DNA of 7,793 nucleotides. It comes from an uncultured Gammaproteobacteria bacterium (GTDB lineage: Bacteria > Pseudomonadota > Gammaproteobacteria > Pseudomonadales > Azotimanducaceae_A). The stretch spans positions 1 through 7,793 of the forward strand of contig CAJWZG010000133.1 of the NCBI GenBank assembly GCA_913049565.1, in the 5' to 3' direction. Position numbers and translations under genes: made by a program. Of the stretch, positions 1-6,377 are shown in pieces. Positions within the stretch are counted from its first letter, which is position 1; every line of letters begins with the position of its first letter. Under the pieces are notes generated by a model. The model was not told the origin of the DNA. It searched no databases and saw only the letters and a list, made by a program, of their open reading frames with translations.

Positions 1-18
1 GGTTCGAAACGGTCGCGT

Positions 19-771
19 CTAAGCTTTTCTCTGCTTTTCGCTGCTTCGCGTGGTGGCAGATGTTCTGGGAGCGGCCAATGGCGCTGCAGGAAGCCGAGTT
101 TCGATCTGGTTTTTCGCGTTCTCCGCGATCCAGTCCATCAACATGCGCCAAGCCTTAAATTCCTTACGTGCCGCGCGGTTGTGCTTCATCTCCATCACAC
201 CTTGACCCTTGTCGCCTGCGTCAGCATAGACAGGTGATTCACGAAACTTCGCCACGGCTGGCACGTTTGAACAGCTCAAAAAATGCTGCAGCTGCTGCTG
301 GCCGGTCAGGTTGCCGTTGACTCGATTGCTGACCACGGCAATGGGTCGCGGGCGTGCTCGCCAAACACGTTGGGTCATCAGCTGCGTAATGAAACGCTCC
401 CCTGCTCGAATATCCCAAGCTGAGGACAACATAGGGACTACAATCACATCGCTATGCTTAAGCAAATCTTCGAATTCGGATTGCAGCGCCGGCTTGGTGG
501 AAATGCCGGGTGCGGAGTCATAGACGCAAACGTCATAACTGCGGGTATTTGCGGATTCGATGTTTTTGGGATCGGGACAAAAGCGCAGGTCGATAGGGCA
601 AAGATCTTCACTGCGAGATTCGGCCCAGTGCCGGGCACTGGCTTGGGGATCGCAGTCGTATAAGCCAACGCTCAAGCCTGCATTTGCGTAGGCGGTGGCC
701 AGATTGGTGGCCACGGTCGTTTTACCGCAACCACCCTTGCTGTTTACAACCAGAATATTGAGATCTGCCAT
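19..771 (-). CDS. Orphan ParA/MinD-type P-loop ATPase
   Basis: This is a 250-residue ParA-family ATPase, a class that uses ATP-dependent dimerisation to position DNA or protein cargo. The deviant Walker A motif SKGGCGKTT is at residues 11-19 and contains the signature lysine K12 as well as K17. The A' or switch I motif YDCDPQASA is at 38-46, and the Walker B-like VCVYDSAPG is at 81-89. There is no N-terminal helix-turn-helix, so it resembles the short ParA forms and not the P1 type. The last 25 residues are an Ala/Ser/Arg/Lys-rich basic tail, probably disordered. I chose the ATG at 771 because the family motif begins directly after it and a partial GGAT lies upstream; an in-frame GTG at 795 would add eight residues but has no Shine-Dalgarno. 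No parB or parS is visible on the 752 nt upstream side, and only 18 nt lie beyond the stop, so a partner could sit outside the window. The cargo is unknown. Confidence 0.88.
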   Translation of the reverse strand: MADLNILVVNSKGGCGKTTVATNLATAYANAGLSVGLYDCDPQASARHWAESRSEDLCPIDLRFCPDPKNIESANTRSYDVCVYDSAPGISTKPALQSEFEDLLKHSDVIVVPMLSSAWDIRAGERFITQLMTQRVWRARPRPIAVVSNRVNGNLTGQQQLQHFLSCSNVPAVAKFRESPVYADAGDKGQGVMEMKHNRAARKEFKAWRMLMDWIAENAKNQIETRLPAAPLAAPRTSATTRSSEKQRKA

Positions 772-840
772 AGTGATCCAAAACCCGAGGCTCACCGGCG
801 AGCTATGAAAACCGGTATTGCCAAAATCAAAAGGGCGAGA

Positions 841-849
841 AATATAGCA
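841..849 (-). promoter_or_regulatory. Candidate extended -10 promoter for the parA-like gene
   Basis: On the minus strand the sequence TGCTATATT matches an extended -10 element (TGn followed by a hexamer with 5 of 6 matches to TATAAT). I see no good -35 box at 16-18 nt upstream, which an extended -10 does not strictly need. Transcription would start near 834, leaving a leader of about 63 nt before the ATG at 771. This would let the ParA gene be expressed separately from the dsbB operon. The call rests on motif matching alone. Confidence 0.4.
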
Positions 850-859
850 GTGTATATAG

Positions 860-885
860 GGGTGGCACCAGTGGCGGTATCACCC
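860..885. repeat. Imperfect inverted repeat between dsbB and the parA-like gene
   Basis: The arms GGGTG (860-864) and CACCC (881-885) enclose a second pair, ACC (867-869) and GGT (876-878), separated from the outer pair by a 2x2 mismatch, with a 6-nt loop. It lies 16 nt past the dsbB stop and just upstream of the candidate parA promoter, covering where a -35 box would be. It lacks a following T-run in either direction, so it is not a standard intrinsic terminator. It could be an operator or a weak hairpin at the end of the dsbB transcript, or it could be chance. Confidence 0.3.
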
Positions 886-900
886 GGTCATAGACGCCTT

Positions 901-1389
901 CTATCGTAAGCTTTGGCGTAGCTGCATAACGCTGGCAAAAAGCAGCAGGCTGAAGCCGAACAAGGACCAGCCCGCAATGCTCATCAGGGGAATAACATCG
1001 TGGACCACGGCGCAGTCCCCAGTACCGGAAGTCATCGCGGCCAACAGGTCACCAAGCGGAAAGGCATCAATCATATAAGACAAATCGGGCCCGCAACTTG
1101 GCACCAGATCCGCCGGCAGGCTTTGCAGCCAGAGCTGCCGAATGGCGAATCCTCCGCCCACCATGGCTCATAGGGCGCTGACTACCGGGTAGATACCCCA
1201 TCGAGGGTTATGAGACAGGCCAATCCAGGCGACGATGCCGGTCAAGGCAAACCAGATGCGCTGCATCATGCACAGGGGGCACGGGGCGAGCCCCAGAGCA
1301 AATTCGACCAGTAGCCCAATGCAGAGGATTCCGCCGGCGCCTAGGCAAATCCAAGTCGCCCACTGTTCTGTTTTCAAACTATTTTTCAT
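901..1389 (-). pseudogene. dsbB: DsbB disulfide bond formation protein, interrupted by an in-frame TGA
   Basis: DsbB is an inner-membrane protein that reoxidises periplasmic DsbA and passes the electrons to quinone. The reading frame covers 162 codon positions, close to the usual DsbB length, but codon 74 (1168-1170) is TGA. The first half (1171-1389) has TM1 at about residues 10-32, the periplasmic CPLC pair C37/C40 followed by MMQR, and TM2 at about 45-58. The second half (901-1167) has the end of TM3, the conserved RQLWLQSLPAD stretch, the second cysteine pair C99 and C126, and TM4 at about 135-157. Both halves are in the same frame with no indel, and all four catalytic cysteines remain. 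An ATG lies two codons after the stop (1162-1164), but the break is inside TM3 and no Shine-Dalgarno precedes it, so two working halves seem unlikely. The start ATG shares one base with the stop of the oxidoreductase gene upstream (TGATG), implying translational coupling. Alternatives to a pseudogene are a sequence error or UGA readthrough. Confidence 0.82.
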
Positions 1390-2363
1390 CAGATATTCAC
1401 CACAATTTTGCCGACAGCCCGACGTTGGGACAGACTATTCAACGCTTCGACGTAGTCAGTCAGTGGGTACTCAGCGCCGACGACTGCATGTAATTTGCCA
1501 ACGGCAAACATCTCGATAAGCTCCGCAAAGTTCTGTTCGTTATCGGCCGGAAAGCGTCCAGAAAAAGCGCCGTAAAACACACCAACAACCTGACAATTTT
1601 TCAGGAGTACAAGATTGGTCGGCACTTTAGGAATGTCGCCACCGACAAACCCAACGACCAGCACGCGTCCGGTCCAGTTGATGCAGCGCATACACTGATC
1701 AAACATGGGGCCTCCGACAGGGTCATAAATAACGTCGGCGCCTCGTCCCTCAGTTAACGCTTTAACCTTTTCTTTGAGTTCGCCATCGCTGTAGTCGATT
1801 AAGTCATCCGCACCCGCCTGCCGAGCAACCTCGAGTTTTTCAGGGCTTGACGCAGCGGCTATGACCCGTGCCCCCATCGCCTTACCAAGTTCCACTGCTG
1901 CTAAGCCTACGCCGCCTGCGGCACCCAGCACCAGTAAGGTTTCACCAGGCTTCAAATCGGCCCGCTGCTTCAGCGCGTAGTAGGACGTGCCATAGGTGGT
2001 GCTAATGCCCGACGCTTTCGCAAAGCTCATACCTTGTGGCTTAGCTCTCAATGCACTGGCAGCAACGCTAATTTGCTCCGCCATGGCACCGTGTCCGCAA
2101 GCGGCGAAGACGTCGTCGCCTACCTGCCACTGCGAGACGTCAGGTGCGACCTGACTCACCGTGCCGGCGAACTCGCCACCGGGTGTAAAGGGGAAAGGCG
2201 GGAGGGACTGATATTTCCCCTCCACCATGAGTACATCGGGAAAATTCAACGCGCAGGATTGGATGTCTACAATCACATGTCCTGGCTTGAGTTCAGGTGA
2301 GGCCACCTCGGCAAGGGCCAGATTTTCGGCTGGGCCGAACGCTTCGCAAAGTACCGCTTTCAA
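1389..2363 (-). CDS. Zinc-free MDR-family NADPH:quinone oxidoreductase-like protein
   Basis: This 324-residue protein belongs to the medium-chain dehydrogenase/reductase superfamily, in the quinone oxidoreductase (QOR) branch. Such enzymes use NAD(P)H to reduce quinones or reactive enones and enoyl thioesters in the cytoplasm. The N-terminal GroES-like catalytic domain spans about 1-120, with the characteristic NFPDVLMVEGKYQ at 40-52 and FTPGGEFAGTV at 59-69. The Rossmann nucleotide-binding motif LGAAGGVGLAAVELGKAMGA is at 146-165, followed by the usual QAGADDLIDY at 182-191. The cysteine cluster that binds structural zinc in alcohol dehydrogenases is absent. The start is TTG at 2361-2363, supported by the family N-terminus MKAVLCEAFG and an upstream GAGAAG. 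It lies 34 nt after acpH, and its stop overlaps the dsbB start by one base. The exact substrate cannot be read from the sequence; it could be an acyl-CoA reductase-like member of the same branch. Confidence 0.9.
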   Translation of the reverse strand: MKAVLCEAFGPAENLALAEVASPELKPGHVIVDIQSCALNFPDVLMVEGKYQSLPPFPFTPGGEFAGTVSQVAPDVSQWQVGDDVFAACGHGAMAEQISVAASALRAKPQGMSFAKASGISTTYGTSYYALKQRADLKPGETLLVLGAAGGVGLAAVELGKAMGARVIAAASSPEKLEVARQAGADDLIDYSDGELKEKVKALTEGRGADVIYDPVGGPMFDQCMRCINWTGRVLVVGFVGGDIPKVPTNLVLLKNCQVVGVFYGAFSGRFPADNEQNFAELIEMFAVGKLHAVVGAEYPLTDYVEALNSLSQRRAVGKIVVNI

Positions 2364-2376
2364 AAGTCTTCTCGCT
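2361..2376 (-). promoter_or_regulatory. Ribosome binding site deciding a TTG start
   Basis: The minus strand reads AGCGAGAAGACTT and then TTG. The purine-rich GAGAAG (2368-2373) sits 4 nt before the start codon, with its GAG at the more usual spacing of about 7. No ATG or GTG is available at this point, and the encoded N-terminus matches where QOR-family proteins begin. This supports a genuine TTG start, which normally lowers initiation compared with ATG. Confidence 0.6.
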
Positions 2377-2397
2377 GTTCGTTAGTTGGGGCCGACA

Positions 2398-3039
2398 CTA
2401 GCTGACGGCAGTTGCAAGGGTCGCCCATGCGGGCAACTGGTCTCGAAGATCGGCGAAGTATAAGCGGAAAGCGTGTTCACCTGAATCTCGCTGTGCATCC
2501 GCTGCAATGTTAACTGCTTTAGAGAGGGATGTTCGTCCCAGGCGTCTGAGCACTGAGTGTAAGCCACGTTCAACGTGCTCCCAGTCATCATAGTTTGCCA
2601 GCAGGTCCGTACTGCGCATGTATTGCATGAATTTGTGCAGCTGCGGTGCCTTGGTTTCACCCAGGTATCCGGCATAGGTTGCGCAGGCGTCGTAGCAGCG
2701 CTGGCTGAAGTCTGGCCGCGCTTCCGCGTAGTAATCACCCCAAGTCCGAGATAAGTAGTAGTCGCCGAGAATGTCGAGGAAAATCGGCGCGTAGCGGCGC
2801 AGCTCTGGGGGAAACGAGGCGTAGGTGTCGCGAATCAGATCGTGCTGATTGGTAAATGCGTCAATCCGTCGGTGCAGTCGAATGCCAGCCTGCAGATCCA
2901 GGGGCAAATGTGAGGCGATAGGCCCCTTGCCGAAGTCCGCGAGTATTGCGCCGGCCAACAGGCCGTCGCGCAGTGCATTGCCGTTTTCCCAGCAGTCGCT
3001 GGCGTCCTGCGCCAAGGCGCAATGGGCCAGAAAATTCAC
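2398..3039 (-). CDS. acpH: AcpH, acyl carrier protein phosphodiesterase (ACP hydrolase)
   Basis: AcpH removes the 4'-phosphopantetheine prosthetic group from holo-ACP, giving apo-ACP, and so takes part in ACP prosthetic-group turnover in the cytoplasm. The protein has 213 residues against about 193 for E. coli AcpH. Recognisable family features are the N-terminal NFLAH (2-6), GAILADFGKG (30-39), GIRLHRRIDAFT (52-63) and RRYAPIFLDILGDYYLSRTW (81-100), in the same order as in E. coli. The family is a divergent relative of HD-type phosphohydrolases, and the conserved Asp and His residues in these blocks are likely metal ligands. The start is GTG (3037-3039), fixed by the family N-terminus, with a weak AGGCG about 7 nt upstream; the nearest ATG (3046) is out of frame. 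It lies 36 nt downstream of gshA and 34 nt upstream of the oxidoreductase, consistent with one operon. The extra length comes partly from a longer segment near residues 13-28. Confidence 0.88.
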   Translation of the reverse strand: MNFLAHCALAQDASDCWENGNALRDGLLAGAILADFGKGPIASHLPLDLQAGIRLHRRIDAFTNQHDLIRDTYASFPPELRRYAPIFLDILGDYYLSRTWGDYYAEARPDFSQRCYDACATYAGYLGETKAPQLHKFMQYMRSTDLLANYDDWEHVERGLHSVLRRLGRTSLSKAVNIAADAQRDSGEHAFRLYFADLRDQLPAWATLATAVS

Positions 3040-3075
3040 CGGGCATCGCCTGTGTTTGCTCGCATGACCAAGGGG

Positions 3076-4623
3076 TTACGGCAGGGCAAGATAGCCTTCC
3101 AAAAACTCCGCGAAGGGTTTTGTGTCGGCGGCCTCAATCTCGGCTTGGCGTATCAATGATGCAGCAGATTCTTGCTCCAGCTCCCGCAGGGTTGCGTCCT
3201 TGATTGGCGCCGCTGCGAGGTGTTTTTGCACCTGCTCAGCCTGATCCATGGTGAACTTGAAGAATGAGCCGCGCATGGCCATGGCGGCGATGACTTTAGC
3301 CGAAGGCGTAAGCTGAGGCCGCGCTAATTTATCCCGCTGCTGCCCCAAGCTGTCCAGATACTGTGATGCGGCGTTGCCGTTGGCTTGGTCTAAGGCCGCG
3401 GCAATCGCCTCACAGGCATCAAGCAGCGCGGTTGCCCAGTCGTGAAGACCGATAAGCCCCGACTCACTCTCAAGCTGTAGCTCTGGCTCACGCCCTCGCT
3501 CGACGACTCGCGTCTGGTTGCGACCGAGTATGGCTCTGGATTCCACCGAATCTGCTGGAGAATCGGCCAGCAGGCAAAGCAGTAGAAACGTGTCCATGAA
3601 ACGAATTTGTTCCGCGTTGATACCCAATGGCTCAAATGGGTTGAGGTCGACGCAGCGCACTTCGACGTATTCAACACCGCGCTCATTCAGTGCCGACAAA
3701 GGCCGCTCGCCACTTTGGGTGGTTCGCTTGGGCCGAATGGTGCCGTAGAACTCATTTTCAATTTGCAGCACAGCGTCGTTCAACTGGGGATATTCGCCAT
3801 CTTCCGCTGGAACAATGGCACTGTAGTCCGGATAGCTTTCCGTTAACCCCATTCGCATCGAGCGTGAGTAGTCTGCAACTGAGTTGTAGGAAATATCGAG
3901 TGCGCTCTGCGCTTCGCTTTGATAACCCAGTCGCCCCATCCTCAAGCTCGTGGCGTGGGGGAGGTAATAGGTGCCTTCGCTGAAAAGCTCTAGCTTGTGA
4001 TCGGTGCCTTGAACAAACGAACGGCACACGGCAGGGGCCGCTCCAAATAAGTACAGCAGCAGCCAAGACCAGCGCCGAAAATTCCGGATCAGCCCAAAGT
4101 AGGCTTCCGTGCGACTGTCGTGACTGGTTTTGCCCAAAGCGGTCCACAGGGTGTCAGGTATCGAAAAGTTGTAGTGAATACCGGAAATGGTCTGCATCAG
4201 GCGTCCATAACGATTACCCAGCCCGCGGCGATAGACGGTTTTGGCCTGCGCAATATTGGAGCTGCCGTACTGGCCCAGCGGAATTTTTTCCTGATCTGCT
4301 GCCAAAATGCAGGGCATGCTGTTCGGCCAAATCAGCTCATCGCCTATGTTTTTCTGCACAAAGACATGAATGTCGCCGAGTTCTTGGAGGACGCTCTCGG
4401 GATTGGGGTGAATGCCGGTGATAAGCTCGAGCTGAGCCTCTGAAAAATCGGTGGTAATGGCTCGATGGGTCAGTGCGGATCCCAAGGCCTTGGGATGGGG
4501 TTGCTGCGAAAGCGAACCATCAGTGCGAACCCGCAGACTTTCTTTCTCGATGCCGCGAATCAACTGATTGAGCCCAACATCGGGCGTTGCTAAAACGTTA
4601 AGTGTGGCTTCGTCCAGCTGCAT
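3076..4623 (-). CDS. gshA: GshA, glutamate-cysteine ligase (proteobacterial type)
   Basis: GshA joins L-glutamate and L-cysteine using ATP to make gamma-glutamylcysteine, the first and usually rate-limiting step of glutathione synthesis in the cytoplasm. At 515 residues it nearly equals the 518 of E. coli GshA. Family blocks seen include RGIEKESLR (23-31), TTDFSEAQLELIT (57-69), IWPNSMPC (98-105), YRRGLGNRYGRLMQTISGIH (131-150), the FVQGTDHKLE stretch (203-212) and YVEVRCVDLNPFEPLGI (319-335), which covers substrate and metal binding. It appears intact. It probably heads the gshA-acpH-oxidoreductase-dsbB operon, with 36 nt before acpH. gshB, the second glutathione enzyme, is not in the window. 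No promoter in the 94-nt gap from pckA is convincing, so pckA readthrough past the hairpin at 4657-4701 is possible. Confidence 0.96.
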   Translation of the reverse strand: MQLDEATLNVLATPDVGLNQLIRGIEKESLRVRTDGSLSQQPHPKALGSALTHRAITTDFSEAQLELITGIHPNPESVLQELGDIHVFVQKNIGDELIWPNSMPCILAADQEKIPLGQYGSSNIAQAKTVYRRGLGNRYGRLMQTISGIHYNFSIPDTLWTALGKTSHDSRTEAYFGLIRNFRRWSWLLLYLFGAAPAVCRSFVQGTDHKLELFSEGTYYLPHATSLRMGRLGYQSEAQSALDISYNSVADYSRSMRMGLTESYPDYSAIVPAEDGEYPQLNDAVLQIENEFYGTIRPKRTTQSGERPLSALNERGVEYVEVRCVDLNPFEPLGINAEQIRFMDTFLLLCLLADSPADSVESRAILGRNQTRVVERGREPELQLESESGLIGLHDWATALLDACEAIAAALDQANGNAASQYLDSLGQQRDKLARPQLTPSAKVIAAMAMRGSFFKFTMDQAEQVQKHLAAAPIKDATLRELEQESAASLIRQAEIEAADTKPFAEFLEGYLALP

Positions 4624-4640
4624 CGTGGGCTCCAGCCTCC
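4621..4640 (-). promoter_or_regulatory. Tandem Shine-Dalgarno sites of gshA
   Basis: Two purine-rich sites precede the gshA ATG on the minus strand. GGAG (4630-4633) has the ideal 6-nt spacing, and a stronger GGAGG (4636-4640) is 12 nt from the start. This is the best ribosome binding site in the window and fixes the gshA start at 4623. The upstream site may act as a standby site. Confidence 0.7.
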
Positions 4641-4656
4641 AATAATGTGTTATCCG

Positions 4657-4701
4657 CAGCGGTTGATCGAAATCGATTCATCGACCTCGATCAAACCGCT
4701 G
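4657..4701 (-). terminator. Strong RNA hairpin in the pckA-gshA gap (no U-tract)
   Basis: As minus-strand RNA, positions 4701 to 4657 fold into about 20 base pairs with one bulged U (4693) and a UGAA tetraloop (4677-4680). The outer arms are CAGCGGUU and AACCGCUG; then come GAUCGA with UCGAUC, two G-U wobbles (4685-4686 with 4671-4672), and UCGA with UCGA. On the plus strand those wobbles become A-C mismatches, so the structure is best in the direction of transcription. It begins 16 nt after the pckA stop and ends 33 nt before gshA. There is no run of U after it (CGGAUAACAC), so it is not a canonical intrinsic terminator. It may protect the 3' end of pckA mRNA, act with Rho or processing, or shape the gshA leader. 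The structure is seen; the role is inferred. Confidence 0.6.
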
Positions 4702-4717
4702 GCGTCACTCTATCACG

Positions 4718-6250
4718 TTAAGCGACAGGCCCAGCAGCGACGATTCCTGGTTCGACATCGAACCGCTTAAAGTTCTCTTCGAACTTTTCAACAAGGCTGG
4801 TAGCGGCAGAATCGTAGGCATCTTTATCGGCCCACGTGTCTCTCGGGTTGAGCAGATTCGAGTCGACATTGGGCACGGAAACCGGGATATCGAGGTTTAG
4901 TCCGGGCAAATGGGTTGTTTCAGCTCCTACGAGGGCGCCACTTTGCACGGCAGAGATGATGGCTCTCGTTGTGGGGATATTGAACCGTTCTCCCACGCCA
5001 TAACCCCCACCGGTCCAGCCTGTGTTGACCAAGTAGACACGGGAGCCAAACTCCTCGATACGCTTTATCAATAAGTCGGCATAGACGCCGGCTGGCCTTG
5101 GGAAGAATGGCGCGCCAAAGCAAGTAGAAAACGTGGCTTTGTAGGCTTCGGTTGAGCCGATTTCTGTAGAGCCTACCGCTGCGGTGTATCCAGACAAAAA
5201 GTGATAGGCCGCTGCCTGCTTGCTCAGGATGGAGACGGGGGGTAGCACACCGCTGACATCACAGGTCAAAAAGATAATGTTGTTGGGTTCGCCAGCGCGA
5301 TTTCCCGGCACCTTGGCTTCGATGTTGCTTCGTGGATAGCAGGCGCGAGTGTTTTCCGTAAGCGTGCTGTCTGCGTAATCAGGTTCTCGCTGCTCGTTGA
5401 TGACGACATTTTCGACGATGGCACCGAAGCGAATGGCGTCAAAAATGACCGGCTCGTTTTTGCGTGTCAAATCGATGCACTTGGCGTAACAACCCCCTTC
5501 GAAGTTAAAAACTGTATCCTTGCCCCAGCCGTGCTCATCGTCGCCAATCAGTAAGCGGTCCGGATCTGCTGACAGCGTGGTCTTACCGGTACCCGATAGA
5601 CCGAAAAACAGGGTCACGTCCTCGTCCGCCCCGGCATTTGCCGAGCAGTGCATGGGAAGAACGTCTTTCTCTGGCAGCAAAAAATTCAGGACAGAGAACA
5701 TGGATTTCTTCATTTCGCCGGCATAACGCATGCCGGCAATCAGTACTTTGCGCTGAGCAAAATGAATCATTACCGTGCCGTCGCTGTTGGTGCCATCACG
5801 TTCAGGGTCGCATTCGAACGTTGGAGCATTGACGACCTGCCACACTTCTTTGTTGTGTGAATTGTAGTGCTCTGGAGTGATAAAGAGAGACCGACCGAAC
5901 AATCCATGCCACGCGTATTCGGTGGTAACTTCGATAGGCAAATAATGCTCAGGGTCAGCACCGACATGCAGGTGAGACAAAAACGTTTCTCGCTCTCCCA
6001 CATGCACCTGAACTCTATCCCAAAGATGATCGAACACGTCGGCGGCGATGGGTTGATTGATATCGCCCCAGTCGATGGACTCCGAAGTTGAGGGTTCGTC
6101 GACAATAAAACGATCTTTCGGTGAGCGGCCTGTTCGCGCTCCGGTTTCAACGACAATGGCGCCATTGCTGGCAAATTTTCCTTCGCCCCGGGTGACGGCT
6201 TGCTCGGCAAGGTCGGCGCTGGAGAGATCGATCAGGGTATTGTTAGTCAT
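4718..6250 (-). CDS. pckA: PckA, phosphoenolpyruvate carboxykinase (ATP)
   Basis: PckA converts oxaloacetate and ATP into phosphoenolpyruvate, CO2 and ADP, the entry step of gluconeogenesis from TCA intermediates. From the chosen start it has 510 residues, within the family range (E. coli has 540). Motifs seen are the substrate-binding [12 protein letters not shown] (37-48), YAGEMKKS (176-183) with the metal and substrate lysines, MHCSANAG (200-207) with the metal-binding histidine, the P-loop GLSGTGKTT (217-225), LIGDDEHGW (234-242) with the metal-binding aspartate, and [14 protein letters not shown] (327-340). The P-loop and lack of GTP-type motifs make it the ATP-dependent class. The frame is open 41 codons further up to an ATG at 6373, but that extension crosses the likely promoter and does not resemble the family, so the ATG at 6250 was chosen. 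The leader before it is A/C-rich with no clear Shine-Dalgarno. The gene follows hslO, as it lies close to hslO in E. coli. Confidence 0.96.
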   Translation of the reverse strand: MTNNTLIDLSSADLAEQAVTRGEGKFASNGAIVVETGARTGRSPKDRFIVDEPSTSESIDWGDINQPIAADVFDHLWDRVQVHVGERETFLSHLHVGADPEHYLPIEVTTEYAWHGLFGRSLFITPEHYNSHNKEVWQVVNAPTFECDPERDGTNSDGTVMIHFAQRKVLIAGMRYAGEMKKSMFSVLNFLLPEKDVLPMHCSANAGADEDVTLFFGLSGTGKTTLSADPDRLLIGDDEHGWGKDTVFNFEGGCYAKCIDLTRKNEPVIFDAIRFGAIVENVVINEQREPDYADSTLTENTRACYPRSNIEAKVPGNRAGEPNNIIFLTCDVSGVLPPVSILSKQAAAYHFLSGYTAAVGSTEIGSTEAYKATFSTCFGAPFFPRPAGVYADLLIKRIEEFGSRVYLVNTGWTGGGYGVGERFNIPTTRAIISAVQSGALVGAETTHLPGLNLDIPVSVPNVDSNLLNPRDTWADKDAYDSAATSLVEKFEENFKRFDVEPGIVAAGPVA

Positions 6251-6289
6251 AGTGTTTTTGTTGCTGAAATCTAATTTTTGAGGGCGGCG

Positions 6290-6317
6290 ATTATGCCAGA
6301 CAAAGCGGTTTGATGAA
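6290..6317 (-). promoter_or_regulatory. Probable sigma-70 promoter of pckA (extended -10)
   Basis: On the minus strand CATAAT (6290-6295) matches the -10 consensus at 5 of 6 positions and is preceded by TGG (6296-6298), giving an extended -10. A weak -35, TTCATC (6312-6317), lies 16 nt upstream. Transcription would start near 6283, giving a leader of about 33 nt. This would separate pckA control from the upstream hslR-hslO genes, as expected for a carbon-regulated gene. I see no certain CRP or Cra site. Confidence 0.5.
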
Positions 6318-6325
6318 TGAGAGAA

Positions 6326-6337
6326 ATATGGGCATAT
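6326..6337. repeat. Short palindrome upstream of the pckA promoter
   Basis: ATATG and CATAT form a perfect inverted repeat around a 2-nt GG centre. It lies about 48 nt upstream of the predicted pckA start site, a place where activators or repressors often bind. The arms are only 5 nt, so chance is a real possibility, and I cannot match it to a known regulator. Apart from this and the promoter, the hslO-pckA gap shows no clear terminator. Confidence 0.25.
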
Positions 6338-6377
6338 GTTGCTTGCCTGGGCGTAAACCGAAAGCGCTACCATGGGG

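Noticed and set aside
772..795. GTG start of the ParA-like gene at 795
   Set aside because: It has no Shine-Dalgarno and adds eight residues before the family N-terminus; the ATG at 771 fits better, though the GTG is not excluded.
1162..1170. Stop-restart (TGA, GCC, ATG) producing a working split DsbB
   Set aside because: The split falls within TM3 and no Shine-Dalgarno precedes the ATG, so two functional halves are unlikely; kept only as a minor alternative.
2382..2738. A 118-codon minus-strand open frame inside acpH
   Set aside because: It is out of frame with acpH, whose conserved blocks are clear, and its translation resembles no known protein.
2861..3046. Short minus-strand frame from the ATG at 3046
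   Set aside because: It is in another frame from acpH and gives low-complexity Arg/Gly-rich translation; the acpH GTG at 3039 gives the family N-terminus.
6251..6373. N-terminal extension of PckA from the ATG at 6373
   Set aside because: The extra 41 residues are unlike PckA, cross the probable promoter, and would begin 5 nt from the hslO stop with no ribosome binding site.
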